From Acetobacteraceae bacterium H6797 (lineage in GTDB: Bacteria > Pseudomonadota > Alphaproteobacteria > Acetobacterales > Acetobacteraceae), in contig JADFCQ010000007.1 in assembly GCA_015223225.1 (NCBI GenBank), positions 310,001-374,000 of the forward strand: a stretch of DNA of 64,000 bases, written 5' to 3'. The notes beneath the pieces are model-generated. The model was not told the origin of the DNA. It was given only the letters and a program-made list of their open reading frames with translations, and did not search any database. Within the stretch, counting starts at the first letter, position 1. Each line of letters starts with the position of its first letter. This document shows, piece after piece, positions 44,639 through 54,798 of the stretch. Made by a program: the position numbers and the translations under genes.

Positions 44639-47452
44639 GTGCCCGCGCCGCCCGACCAGCCCCGCCTGCTGCTGCCCGACTCGCCCGCCCTGGTTGCCGG
44701 CCCTGGCCATGGCACGGTCCTGACGCCGGATGGCGAGCTCGACAGCCTCCCCGCGGCCAAGCTCGCGGCCCGGCTCGCGGAACTCCCGCCGCCCATCCTG
44801 GTCCATGCCCCGGCCACGGCGCGCTGGCTGAACCTGCCGCCCTTCCAGGAAGCCTATGACCTCCTGGAGCTTTTCGCCTTCTGCCTCCCGGCCACCGCCG
44901 CCCCACCCACGCCGCGCGGCCTCGCCCTCGCGCTCGACATGCCGGTGCCGGACAATCCGGAAGACGCCGCCGCGCTGCTGCCGCAGATCGCCGCTCGCCT
45001 GCTGCGCCGCCTGGCCGCGCAGCGCCATGCGCCCATCAATCGCGACGCCGGCATCCTCGCGGCGAGGCTGAACCAGGCCGGCTGGCCCTGGGCCGAATCG
45101 GTGCTCGCCGCACTCGGCCAATCCGCCGCCCGCCCCTCGGCCGATCCGCTCAAGGTCTGGCGCCGCCTGCCGGAATGGGAGGAGGCCGCCCCCGCGCCCC
45201 CGCCCGCGAGCCACCCCGTCAGCGCCGCCGAGGCGCGCAACCGCCTGGCCGATATCCTGGGGCAGGGGGCCGAGCAGCGCCCCGCCCAGGCCGATTACGC
45301 CTCGGCCGCCGCCATGGCCTTCTCGCCGCGCGAACTCCCCGGCGAGCCCGCGCTGGTCCTCGCCGAGGCCGGTACCGGCACGGGCAAGACGCTCGGCTAT
45401 ATCGCCCCCGCCAGCCTCTGGGCCGAGAAGAACGGCGCGCCCGTCTGGATCAGCACCTATACGCGCAACCTCCAGCGCCAGATCGAGCAGGAGGCCGCAC
45501 GCCTCTACCCAGACCCGGCCGAGCGGCGCGAGAAGGTCGTCATCCGCAAAGGCCGCGAGAACTACTTCTGCCTGCTCAATTTCGAGGAGGCGCAGCAGGG
45601 CGCCCCCGCCCAGCGCATGCTGCCCCTGGCACTCGCCGCCCGCTGGGCGCTCGCCACGCGCGATGGCGACATGATGGGCGGCGATTTCCCCGGCTGGCTG
45701 AACGAGCTCTTCCCCTGGGGCGAGGTCGGCCGCCTGGCCGATAAGCGCGGGGAGTGCATCCATTCCGCCTGCCCGCATTACAAGACCTGCTTCGTCGAGC
45801 ATTCCATCCGCCGCGCCGCCGGAGCCTCGCTGGTGGTGGCGAACCACGCGCTCGTCATGGTCCAGGCCGCGCTGGGCGGCGGCGAGGATGGCCCCGCGCT
45901 CCGCTATGTCTTCGATGAGGGGCACCACCTCTTCGACGCGGCCGATGCCGCCTTCTCGGCCGATCTAACCGGCATCGAACTCGCCGAGATGCGCCGCTGG
46001 CTGCTCGGCGCCGAGGCGGGTCGCACCCGCGCGCGCGGCCTCGCCCGGCGGCTGGAGGAGGTGATCGCCGATCGCCCCGCCCTGCTGCCGCCGCTCGAAA
46101 TGGCGCTTACCCTCGCGCGTCAATTGCCGGATATCGGCTGGTCCGGCCGCCTTACCGATCCGGACCCTGGTGCCGAGCGCCGTAACCCGTCGGAGAATTT
46201 CCTTGCCGAGGTCCGCGCCCAGGTGCTGGCCCGCACGGCGGAGAATGACCCGGGCTATGACGCGGAATGCGATCTCCACCCCGTCACCGAGCCCCTGATC
46301 GAGGCGGCGAAGGAACTGGAAGGCTCGCTCTCCCGTCTCGAAGCCCCGCTGAAGCACCTGCGGGACCTGCTGGAGAAAATCCCGGAGGAGGAGGCGGAAG
46401 ATCTCGAGACGGGCGACCGTATCCGCATCGAGGCCGCCATCAAGGGGATCGAGCGGCGCGGCCTAATGCCCCTCATGGCCTGGACGCAGATGCTGCGCTC
46501 GCTGCAGGAGCCCCCGAAGGAGCCCGGCACCCGGCCGGAAGTGGTGGATTGGCTCGCCCTCAGCCGTCGGGAGGGGCGCGATGTCGATACCGGCATGCAC
46601 CGGCACAATCTCGACCCGACCATTCCCTTCGCCACCCAGGTCGCCTCCCGCGCCCATGGGCTGCTCATCACCTCCGCCACGCTGCGCGAGCGCTCCGATG
46701 ACCCGGACAGCGCCTGGCGCAGCGCCGAGGCGCGGACGGGCGCCATCCACCTGCCGCGCCCGGCCATCCGCGCCGCCATGCCCTCGCCCTTCGACTACGC
46801 CGAGGCGACGCGGGCCTTCATCGTCACCGATCTGGGCCGGGAGAATGTCGGCCAGGTCGCCGCCGCCTTCCGCGAGCTTTTCCTCGCCGCCGGCGGTGGC
46901 GCGCTCGGCCTCTTCACCGCGATCCGCCGGATGAAGGAGGTCCATGCCAGGCTCGCGCCCGCGCTGGCCGAGGCGGGCATTCCGCTCTATGCCCAGCATC
47001 TGGATGCGATGGACAATGCGACGCTGGTCGACGTCTTCCGCGCCGAGGAGGAGAGCTGCCTTCTCGGCACCGATGCTCTGCGCGATGGCGTGGACGTGCC
47101 GGGCCGCTCCCTACGCCTGCTGGTCTTCGACCGCGTGCCCTGGCCGCGACCGACCATCCTGCATCGCGAGCGGCGGCTACATCTCTCGGGCGGCCGACCG
47201 GGCGCCTATGACGATGCCATCGCGCGCCACCGCCTGCGCCAGGCTTTCGGCCGGCTCATCCGCCGTGGCGATGACAAGGGCGTCTTCGTCCTGCTCGATG
47301 CCCGCGCGCCGAGCCGGGTGCTGTCCGGCCTGCCCGCGGGCGTTACGCCGCGCCGCCTCGGCCTCGCGGAGGCCATCGCCGAGACACGCGCCTTCCTCGC
47401 CCCCGATACCCCGCCCGGCATCCCGCGGATCGCCCCCGAGGGAGAAGCTTGA
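44639..47452 (+). CDS. DinG-family ATP-dependent DNA helicase
   Basis: This 937-residue superfamily 2 helicase has Walker A in LAEAGTGTGKTLGYIAPASL and a DEGH box (VFDEGHHLFDAADA). A cysteine cluster (ENYFCLL, then CIHSACPHYKTC) fits the Fe-S domain of DinG/XPD helicases. The late RLRQAFGRLIRRGDDKG is motif VI. It unwinds DNA in repair. It starts at GTG (44639), as no nearby ATG fits. The long N-terminal extension of about 240 residues is a feature of the alphaproteobacterial group. Confidence 0.85.
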   Translation: MPAPPDQPRLLLPDSPALVAGPGHGTVLTPDGELDSLPAAKLAARLAELPPPILVHAPATARWLNLPPFQEAYDLLELFAFCLPATAAPPTPRGLALALDMPVPDNPEDAAALLPQIAARLLRRLAAQRHAPINRDAGILAARLNQAGWPWAESVLAALGQSAARPSADPLKVWRRLPEWEEAAPAPPPASHPVSAAEARNRLADILGQGAEQRPAQADYASAAAMAFSPRELPGEPALVLAEAGTGTGKTLGYIAPASLWAEKNGAPVWISTYTRNLQRQIEQEAARLYPDPAERREKVVIRKGRENYFCLLNFEEAQQGAPAQRMLPLALAARWALATRDGDMMGGDFPGWLNELFPWGEVGRLADKRGECIHSACPHYKTCFVEHSIRRAAGASLVVANHALVMVQAALGGGEDGPALRYVFDEGHHLFDAADAAFSADLTGIELAEMRRWLLGAEAGRTRARGLARRLEEVIADRPALLPPLEMALTLARQLPDIGWSGRLTDPDPGAERRNPSENFLAEVRAQVLARTAENDPGYDAECDLHPVTEPLIEAAKELEGSLSRLEAPLKHLRDLLEKIPEEEAEDLETGDRIRIEAAIKGIERRGLMPLMAWTQMLRSLQEPPKEPGTRPEVVDWLALSRREGRDVDTGMHRHNLDPTIPFATQVASRAHGLLITSATLRERSDDPDSAWRSAEARTGAIHLPRPAIRAAMPSPFDYAEATRAFIVTDLGRENVGQVAAAFRELFLAAGGGALGLFTAIRRMKEVHARLAPALAEAGIPLYAQHLDAMDNATLVDVFRAEEESCLLGTDALRDGVDVPGRSLRLLVFDRVPWPRPTILHRERRLHLSGGRPGAYDDAIARHRLRQAFGRLIRRGDDKGVFVLLDARAPSRVLSGLPAGVTPRRLGLAEAIAETRAFLAPDTPPGIPRIAPEGEA

Positions 47453-47504
47453 CCCTCTCCACGGGGCGGACCGACAACTGGAAATGCCGACAGGAGTGCC
47501 TTTC

Positions 47505-47936
47505 ATGGACCATGCGAGCAAGCCCATCACCAAGTTCACGCCCCAGGAAGCCCTGGCCTGCTCCATGGTGCTGATGGCGGTCTGCGATGGCGCGATGACG
47601 GATGCGGAGCTGAACATGCTCTCGCGCCTGGCCACGGAACTGCCCTGCTTCAAAGGCCTGGGCGGGAGCGAGATCGAGGCCGTGACGGAAGTCTGCCTCC
47701 GCCAGCTCGCCCGGGCGGACGGGCTCGACACGCTGACCGGCATGATCTGCGACGCCCTGCCGCCCCGGCTGCGCGAGACGGCCTATCTCCTGGCCTGCGA
47801 AGCCGCCGCCGCCGATGGCGATGTGAGTCAGGACGAGCTGCGCTTCCTGCAGGATTTCCGCATCGCGCTCGATATCGACCGCCTCATCGCCGGCGCCATC
47901 GAGCGCGCCTCGCGGGCGCGCTACCAGGTGATCTGA
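47505..47936 (+). CDS. TerB-like (tellurite-resistance fold) protein
   Basis: This 143-residue helical protein follows the TerB pattern: EALACSMVLMAVCDGAMTDAE and then EAAAADGDVSQDELRFLQDF. The two acidic repeats resemble metal-binding helices. The role in this context is unknown. CAGGAG precedes the ATG at 47505. It is convergent with the amidohydrolase gene, whose stop is four bases away. Confidence 0.75.
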   Translation: MDHASKPITKFTPQEALACSMVLMAVCDGAMTDAELNMLSRLATELPCFKGLGGSEIEAVTEVCLRQLARADGLDTLTGMICDALPPRLRETAYLLACEAAAADGDVSQDELRFLQDFRIALDIDRLIAGAIERASRARYQVI

Positions 47937-47939
47937 GAG

Positions 47940-49130
47940 CTATTCAGCCGGGGAAAGCTCCGGCATCAGGGCGGCTCCCTGGGCCACGATGCGGCCGTGG
48001 CTGATGACCAGCCGGTCTCGCGGCTGGCCCACAACGGCCTCGGCAACGGTCTCGACCGGCAGCAGCACGAGATCCGCCCGGTCCCCGGTCGCGATACCGG
48101 CACCTTCGAAGCCGCAGCCGATGGCGCCGGCCGTGGTCACGCATTCCATCGCCAGCGCGATCTCGTCATCCCGGCGGAACTCGTTCTTCAGGCCGATGAG
48201 CATGGCGCGCTGGAGCATGTCGGGGGCGCCATAGGGCGTCCAGGCATCGCGGATGCCGTCATTGCCGCCGAAGATGGTGACGCCCGCCGCCCGCGCGGCC
48301 TTGACCGAGGGCACGGCGCGGGAAGGCGGCGCGGTGGTGGCCAGGGCGATCCCTGCCTCGGCCAGGCCGTCATAGAGCGCCATCGCACGGGCGGGGGCGA
48401 CGTCGCCCAGGCAGAAGGCGTGGCTGATCACCACCCGGCCCTGCATGCTCAGCGCCCTGGTGCGCTCGATGATCAGTTCCATAGAGAAAGCGCCCAACTC
48501 GCCAGGCTCGTGCAGATGCACATCCAGCGGGGCGCGGAAGCGGGAGCAGAGGTCGAAGACGGCGTCGAGATGTCCCTTGGGGTCGCGGTCGATCCCGGCA
48601 GGATCGAGCCCGCCCACCACATCCGCCCCGGCCTGCATCGCGGCCTCCAGCAGGTCCAGCGTGGTCGGGCGGATCAGCAGGCCGGATTGGGGGAAGGCGA
48701 CGACCTGGATATCCATCAGCCCGCGCAGCCGCTCGCGCAGCGTGACCAGGGCCTCGACATGGCGGATGCCGATCTCGGTATCAACATCGGCGAAGCTGCG
48801 GATGCGGGTGGTGCCCAAGGCCAGGAAATCGAGTGCCAGGCGCTCGGCCTGGGCCAGCGGGTCCAGCCCATTGCCGCGGCGGGTGGCGCGCTCGTTCTCG
48901 ATGCGGTCGATCAGGCGAGGGCCGACCTCGTTGCGGTACCAAGCGGCGCCCCAGAAGGTCTTGTCGAGATGGGTATGGCCCTCGACGAAGGCCGGCAGCG
49001 CCAGCGCGCCCTCGGCATCGACCATCGGCACAGCGGCGGGCAGGTCATGGCCCATGGCGGCGATATGCTCGCCCTCGATGCGGATATCGACGATCGTGCC
49101 ATCCGCCAGGCGCGCATTCCGAATGAGCAT
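47940..49130 (-). CDS. Cytosine-deaminase-like amidohydrolase
   Basis: This 396-residue metal-dependent hydrolase has the HxH site in FVEGHTHLDKTFWG. Later metal/catalytic segments are DVHLHEPGELGAF, GRVVISHAFCLGD and FGGNDGIRDAWTPYG. It resembles cytosine deaminase (CodA) and related aminohydrolases of cyclic ureas or pterins. The substrate is not certain. The ATG at 49130 has GGGAGAG nearby. Confidence 0.8.
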   Translation of the reverse strand: MLIRNARLADGTIVDIRIEGEHIAAMGHDLPAAVPMVDAEGALALPAFVEGHTHLDKTFWGAAWYRNEVGPRLIDRIENERATRRGNGLDPLAQAERLALDFLALGTTRIRSFADVDTEIGIRHVEALVTLRERLRGLMDIQVVAFPQSGLLIRPTTLDLLEAAMQAGADVVGGLDPAGIDRDPKGHLDAVFDLCSRFRAPLDVHLHEPGELGAFSMELIIERTRALSMQGRVVISHAFCLGDVAPARAMALYDGLAEAGIALATTAPPSRAVPSVKAARAAGVTIFGGNDGIRDAWTPYGAPDMLQRAMLIGLKNEFRRDDEIALAMECVTTAGAIGCGFEGAGIATGDRADLVLLPVETVAEAVVGQPRDRLVISHGRIVAQGAALMPELSPAE

Positions 49131-49216
49131 GCTCTCTCCCTTCGCCCCCGGAGCCCTCCAGGGCCCCATCTCGCCGCTCGAAACGCTGAACGCGGCTCAT
49201 GGCCGAAAGTAGGCAC

Positions 49217-49281
49217 AAAAAAAACCGCGCCTCTCGGCACGGATTACCATAGCGGCGTCTCGCCGTTCGCGGGAGGCGCGG
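49217..49281 (-). terminator. Terminator of the cold shock gene
   Basis: A 9-bp stem (49225-49233 with 49273-49281) encloses a smaller hairpin and is followed on the minus strand by eight T residues (49224-49217). It lies about 80 bases after the cold shock stop. Confidence 0.7.
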
Positions 49282-49359
49282 GATCTCCCCTGAAGGCGGT
49301 CCTGGAGGGTGTCCGGGCCGGAATGCCGGCCCGGGCGACCCAATTCTCGAAACCTGGTC

Positions 49360-49563
49360 TCAGACCGGCTTCAGGTTCACCGCGGTGGCCTTACCACGCT
49401 CGGTGGCGATGTCGTAGGACACCTTCTGGTTCTCGTTCAGGCCCTGCAGACCGGCCTTCTGGACGGCCGTGATGTGCACGAACACATCCTTGCCGCCGTC
49501 CTGCGGCACGATGAAGCCGAAGCCCTTGGTCGCGTTGAACCACTTTACGGTGCCGATCGCCAT
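49360..49563 (-). CDS. Cold shock protein (CspA family)
   Basis: This 67-residue RNA chaperone has both nucleic-acid motifs of the cold shock domain: [11 protein letters not shown] (RNP1) and DVFVHITAV (RNP2). [11 protein letters not shown] is the standard start. A long, gene-free upstream region to the groEL terminator at 49825 may hold a regulatory leader, but I see no firm structure. Confidence 0.95.
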   Translation of the reverse strand: MAIGTVKWFNATKGFGFIVPQDGGKDVFVHITAVQKAGLQGLNENQKVSYDIATERGKATAVNLKPV

Positions 49564-49824
49564 CGCGATGCACTCCTTGCTCTGTTGTCTAGCACGATCG
49601 AAAGCCGATCATGCCATTGCGCAGCCGGCTTCCGGACGTCTCGAGAGCGACCGGGGTAGCCGGAGGCACGGCAAGGCGAACAGTAGACGGTTGGCCGATC
49701 CAGTGGGCGCAGATCGCTTCAAGCCTGTCAACAAAAACGCCTTGCCAGGCCGTTCCATGCACGAGCCTCAGATAGGAGCTTGGGGCGCCGGCTTCAACGC
49801 GCTCGGCCGCATCGCGCGGCCATG

Positions 49825-49853
49825 AAAAAGGGGCGAGCCTCGCGGCCCGCCCC
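49825..49853 (-). terminator. Terminator of groESL
   Basis: A 10-bp stem with one mismatch (49830-49839 with 49844-49853) is followed on the minus strand by five T residues (49829-49825). It lies about 50 bases after the groEL stop. Confidence 0.75.
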
Positions 49854-49904
49854 CTCTTTTCGTCGGTTCGGTCTGTCGACCGGACTGCCGATCGGTGTGC
49901 CCGA

Positions 49905-51575
<1,671 letters not shown>

Positions 51576-51598
51576 TCAGTGGAAACGGCGAGCTGAAA

Positions 51599-51886
51599 TC
51601 AGCCCAGCACGCCCATGATGTCGCTTTCCTTCATGATGAGGAGTTCCTCACCACCGAGCTTGACTTCGGTGCCCGACCACTTGCCGAACAGCACGCGGTC
51701 GCCGGCCTTCACGTCGAGCGGGCGAACCTCGCCCTTGTCGTTCACCAGGCCGGAGCCGACGGCGACGATCTCGCCTTCCTGCGGCTTCTCCTTGGCGGTG
51801 TCGGGGATGATGATGCCGCCGCTGGTCTTCTCTTCAGCCGTCACGCGGCGAACGAGAACGCGGTCATGCAGAGGACGAAAGCTCAT
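51599..51886 (-). CDS. groES: Co-chaperonin GroES
   Basis: This 95-residue lid protein has [39 protein letters not shown] and the C-terminal [16 protein letters not shown]. It caps the GroEL ring. It is the first gene of the operon; the two CIRCE repeats lie 84 and 148 bases upstream of its ATG. Confidence 0.98.
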   Translation of the reverse strand: MSFRPLHDRVLVRRVTAEEKTSGGIIIPDTAKEKPQEGEIVAVGSGLVNDKGEVRPLDVKAGDRVLFGKWSGTEVKLGGEELLIMKESDIMGVLG

Positions 51887-51969
51887 TGGTAACCCTCTCC
51901 TGATGCCTCTATGTGGCCATCGGGTGTGTTGCCCTCGCCGTCACCGGTACCAACGGCACCAAGCGCCCG

Positions 51970-51996
51970 TTAGCACTCGTGCGCAGCGAGTGCCAA
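51970..51996. promoter_or_regulatory. CIRCE operator, proximal copy
   Basis: The inverted repeat TTAGCACTC-N9-GAGTGCCAA matches the CIRCE consensus with one difference in the second arm. HrcA binds this element and represses groESL until heat stress. Confidence 0.92.
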
Positions 51997-52033
51997 CGAT
52001 CTAGTCCTCTCACGCATGGCAGTCAAGATGGCG

Positions 52034-52060
52034 GCAGCACTCGCAACGAAGGAGTGCTAG
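52034..52060. promoter_or_regulatory. CIRCE operator, distal copy
   Basis: A second inverted repeat, GCAGCACTC-N9-GAGTGCTAG, lies 37 bases beyond the first. The inner core of both arms is exact, while the outer bases differ from consensus. Two CIRCE copies suggest stronger or cooperative HrcA control. Confidence 0.8.
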
Positions 52061-52206
52061 TAAATTGAAATGCTTCATTTTTCTTGATCTCCCCGGCGGA
52101 TTCGATGCCATGATCGGCATTGCCTGCCGGGGTATCGCGCTTCGGCCGGCACCCCGATCCACTGTGAAAAGGCCCCTTTCACGGCCCCTTCGAGGATTCC
52201 GACCGC

Positions 52207-52482
52207 ATGCAGCTGCAGGATATCGAGCGTCTCGTCCGCATTCCCGACTGGCGGTTGACCACCGCCGAAATCCTCTACCGGATGCCCGACCATCCGGCTC
52301 TGCTGCAGACCTTCATATGGCAAAAGGTCGATCTCGCGCCGCGCTTCCCCGAATTGCACGGCTTCCTGGCCTTCTGGGAGAAGAGCCTGGACGGCAAGCT
52401 GCATTCCGTCCGCGTCGCCTCCGCCACCCTCAGCCACCCCGCGGAGTTCCGCTATGCCGACGGGCAGTTCCTGCTGAACTAG
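52207..52482 (+). CDS. usg: Usg family protein
   Basis: This 91-residue protein shows the Usg pattern: ILYRMPDHPALLQTFIWQKV, then DLAPRFPELHGFLAFWEKSL and GKLHSVRVASATLSHPAEFR. The family is nearly confined to alphaproteobacteria and its function is not defined. It is divergent from groES across the CIRCE region. Confidence 0.85.
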   Translation: MQLQDIERLVRIPDWRLTTAEILYRMPDHPALLQTFIWQKVDLAPRFPELHGFLAFWEKSLDGKLHSVRVASATLSHPAEFRYADGQFLLN

Positions 52483-52580
52483 GACGGCGCCGGGCGCGGC
52501 GCCTGGCGGAGTGCCGGGCGCCGAGCGGCGGCGTTATTCGCGATCCCGCGTTGAGGGAGCGGAGCGCCCTGCTGGGGCGA

Positions 52581-52946
52581 TCATGATGCGCCGCCTGTTG
52601 ATTGCTTCCGCTGCCAGCGCTCGAAGGGCGTCTCCGTATCGCCACGGCGATAGATCACTTCGGCACCGCTGAGATCGGTCGGTTGGCCTGGGGAAAGACG
52701 CTCGAAGATCAGGCGCGTCTGCCAATCGTCTGGAAGCTGCACAAGAATGCTGCCTTCCACATCGGAGAGATCGTCGTGCTCCTCCTCGGTTAGCTCTGCA
52801 TCGAGATGAAATGCAACCGCCACTCGCTTGCTCTCTCGATCGACCCGAACCGAACAGGCGACAAGCCCTGCGGGGGTAAGGAGCGGCCATGCCATCTCTG
52901 CCGCGCCGGTTACCCATTCTTCCCATGTCTGCTTCGAGTGGTTCAT
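52581..52946 (-). CDS. Hypothetical acidic protein
   Basis: This 121-residue protein begins MNHSKQTWEEWVTGAAEMAW. It contains VACSVRVDRESKRVAVAFHL, an acidic ELTEEEHDDLSDVEG stretch and ends with FERWQRKQSTGGA. An immunity-protein-like profile is conceivable, but no family is recognised. The frame is open far upstream, across a short segment with scaffold similarity (53088-53207), so the true start is uncertain; 52946 is the best ATG. Confidence 0.5.
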   Translation of the reverse strand: MNHSKQTWEEWVTGAAEMAWPLLTPAGLVACSVRVDRESKRVAVAFHLDAELTEEEHDDLSDVEGSILVQLPDDWQTRLIFERLSPGQPTDLSGAEVIYRRGDTETPFERWQRKQSTGGAS

Positions 52947-53087
52947 TGGCCGCCTCCTGATGTCCAACCGCGTGGTGCAGCAGGCACGATATGCACGGTG
53001 CCTCTGCTGCTGTAATGAATGATGCCCCTCGTTGTGGGGGCAGAGCGGCCCTGTTGGTCCCGGCGCCGAGGACGGACCGTCATGGGT

Positions 53088-53207
53088 CACTGCTCTCCAG
53101 CTATTGGTGACCCATTGGGCATAGGCCTCGCGTTCGGGGTGGCTTGGCTGCCAATAGCGCGGATCGCGCATGGCAGCGGTACTGCCGCCCGGCTTCGTCC
53201 TGCCCAT
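53088..53207 (-). pseudogene. Short fragment resembling a phage scaffold C-terminus
   Basis: From an ATG at 53207, about 40 residues include AMRDPRYWQPSHPEREAYAQ and WVTNSWRAV. This mirrors the C-terminal motif MMRDPRYW...VTEGFRRLV of the scaffold at 31736-32464. It begins eight bases after the stop of the DUF429-like gene and lacks a ribosome-binding site. It may be a leftover of a second phage gene, or the N-terminal part of the 52581 frame, which stays open through it. Confidence 0.35.
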
Positions 53208-53215
53208 CCGAAAAA

Positions 53216-54178
53216 CTAACGCTGCGGCAGCGCTGTCTGCCCCAGCACCCAGCCCTCCCACCGGCGGATCATCGCATCCTCCGGCACGAAATCCGGCCGC
53301 AGTCCCTCCAGCACACCGACCAGGCAGAGCAGGCCCATGAGGCTGTCGAAGCGGTCCTCGCCCGCCGCGTCGCGGCCGAAGCCATCCTCGATGGCGGCCT
53401 CCAGCGCTGTCTCGGCCGCCATCCGCCGCTCGGCCAGCGCCGCGCGGATCGCTTCGCCCGCCTTCCGCCTCGCCCCCTGGTCTCGCTTGCTGCCCGAAAG
53501 CCGGATGCCGGCATGGCGCATCGACTCGGCCGGATAGACCTCCGCCAGCACCGCGACGCCGGGCGCCAGCAGCGCATGCAGCGGGCCCTCGAAAGGCCAG
53601 AGCCGCAGCGGCGCCCCGCCTGCCAGGGCGGGCGAGAGCCAATCCCGCCAGGCCGCGATGGCCGCCTTGCCCGACTGGTTGGCGCCCAGCGTCCAGAAGA
53701 CTGGCGCCCCCGCCGGGCGCTCGGCCGTCGCACGGTCGCACCAGCGCGACAGGCCCTCCGGCCCGCCGAGCCCCAGCGCCTCGGCATGGGAGGCACGGGT
53801 CATGCCCTTCACGCCGCGCGCCGGATAGAAGGGCCGGTCGGCGGCAATGGTCTCCAGCGTCTCATTCACCTGAAAGAAGCCGGGCCGCGCGGCGAGTCCG
53901 CGGAGAAAGGCTGGGAAATCCGCCTCATCTCGCGTTTCGGCATAGGCGCGGGGCAGGCCGAGCGGCAGGTCCAGCCCCATGGCCACCGGCAGGCCCGGCG
54001 CGAGCAGCGCCTCCATCAGCCGCGCGGGCTCGCCCACCGGCACGGGGGCGGCCACTTCCCAGCGCCCCGGCGCGTCACGCCGCGCGAGGCTCACCCAGCG
54101 TTTGCGCGGATCGGTGCTCCAATCGGCATGGGCCGCGAGCATGGCGCCGGAGAGGGAAGGCGTGCGAAGAAGGGGCAT
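53216..54178 (-). CDS. Hypothetical DUF429-like protein
   Basis: This protein of about 320 residues contains GLPVAMGLDLPLGLPRAYA, a DRPFYPARGVKGM segment, VAVLAEVYPAESMRHAG and EDRFDSLMGLLCLVGVL. The acidic strand order resembles DUF429/RNase H-like proteins. The function is unknown. Several in-frame ATGs exist; 54178 is preferred for the purine run upstream, and 54217 is the longest. It is divergent from the cytochrome b561 gene and nearly overlaps it. Confidence 0.6.
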   Translation of the reverse strand: MPLLRTPSLSGAMLAAHADWSTDPRKRWVSLARRDAPGRWEVAAPVPVGEPARLMEALLAPGLPVAMGLDLPLGLPRAYAETRDEADFPAFLRGLAARPGFFQVNETLETIAADRPFYPARGVKGMTRASHAEALGLGGPEGLSRWCDRATAERPAGAPVFWTLGANQSGKAAIAAWRDWLSPALAGGAPLRLWPFEGPLHALLAPGVAVLAEVYPAESMRHAGIRLSGSKRDQGARRKAGEAIRAALAERRMAAETALEAAIEDGFGRDAAGEDRFDSLMGLLCLVGVLEGLRPDFVPEDAMIRRWEGWVLGQTALPQR

Positions 54179-54215
54179 CGGCTCTTCTTCTTCCATGCCC
54201 GGGAGGGACTGGTCC

Positions 54216-54737
54216 ATGCGTTATACGCTCACCGCGCGGGTGCTGCATTGGCTCACCGCGCTGGCCATTCTCGTGGTGATCTGCCTCGGCCTCATCATCG
54301 GCTTCGCCGAACCCGAGGACGAAGCCCTCAAGCTCCGGCTCTACAATATCCATGAGAGCATCGGGATCAGCCTCATCCCCGTCACGCTCTTCCGCCTCTA
54401 TTGGCGCTGGGGCCATCCACCGCCGCCGCTGCCATCCACGCTCACGCCGCCGATGCGTTTCCTGGCCCATGCCAATCACGCGGCGATCTACCTGGTGCTG
54501 CTGGTGCAGCCGCTGGTCGGGCTCGCGGCCACCAATGCCTGGGGCTTTCCCCTCACGGCCTTCGGCCTGGTGCCCATCCCGAGCCCCGTCGGGCCGAATG
54601 ACGCGCTCGCGCCCACGCTCTCGGCCTTCCATGGCTGGATCGCCCTGACGCTCGGCGCGCTGCTGGTGCTGCATATCGGCGCGGCCCTGATGCACCACTT
54701 CATCTGGCGCGATGACGGTTTGAGGCGAATCTTATGA
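54216..54737 (+). CDS. cybB: Cytochrome b561 family protein
   Basis: This 173-residue di-haem membrane protein has four membrane segments, for example HWLTALAILVVICLGLIIGF and LGALLVLHIGAALMHHFIW. Haem-ligand histidines appear in RVLHWLT, NIHESIG, HANHAAIY and LHIGAALMHH. It moves electrons between the quinone pool and a partner. GGGAGGG precedes the ATG. The molybdenum oxidoreductase starts 61 bases later, so it may donate electrons to it. Confidence 0.87.
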   Translation: MRYTLTARVLHWLTALAILVVICLGLIIGFAEPEDEALKLRLYNIHESIGISLIPVTLFRLYWRWGHPPPPLPSTLTPPMRFLAHANHAAIYLVLLVQPLVGLAATNAWGFPLTAFGLVPIPSPVGPNDALAPTLSAFHGWIALTLGALLVLHIGAALMHHFIWRDDGLRRIL

Positions 54738-54798
54738 CCATCCTGGGGTGAATTCCGGCCGATGGGGGTCTATGGTCGCGCCAACCAGGAGCCTCACG

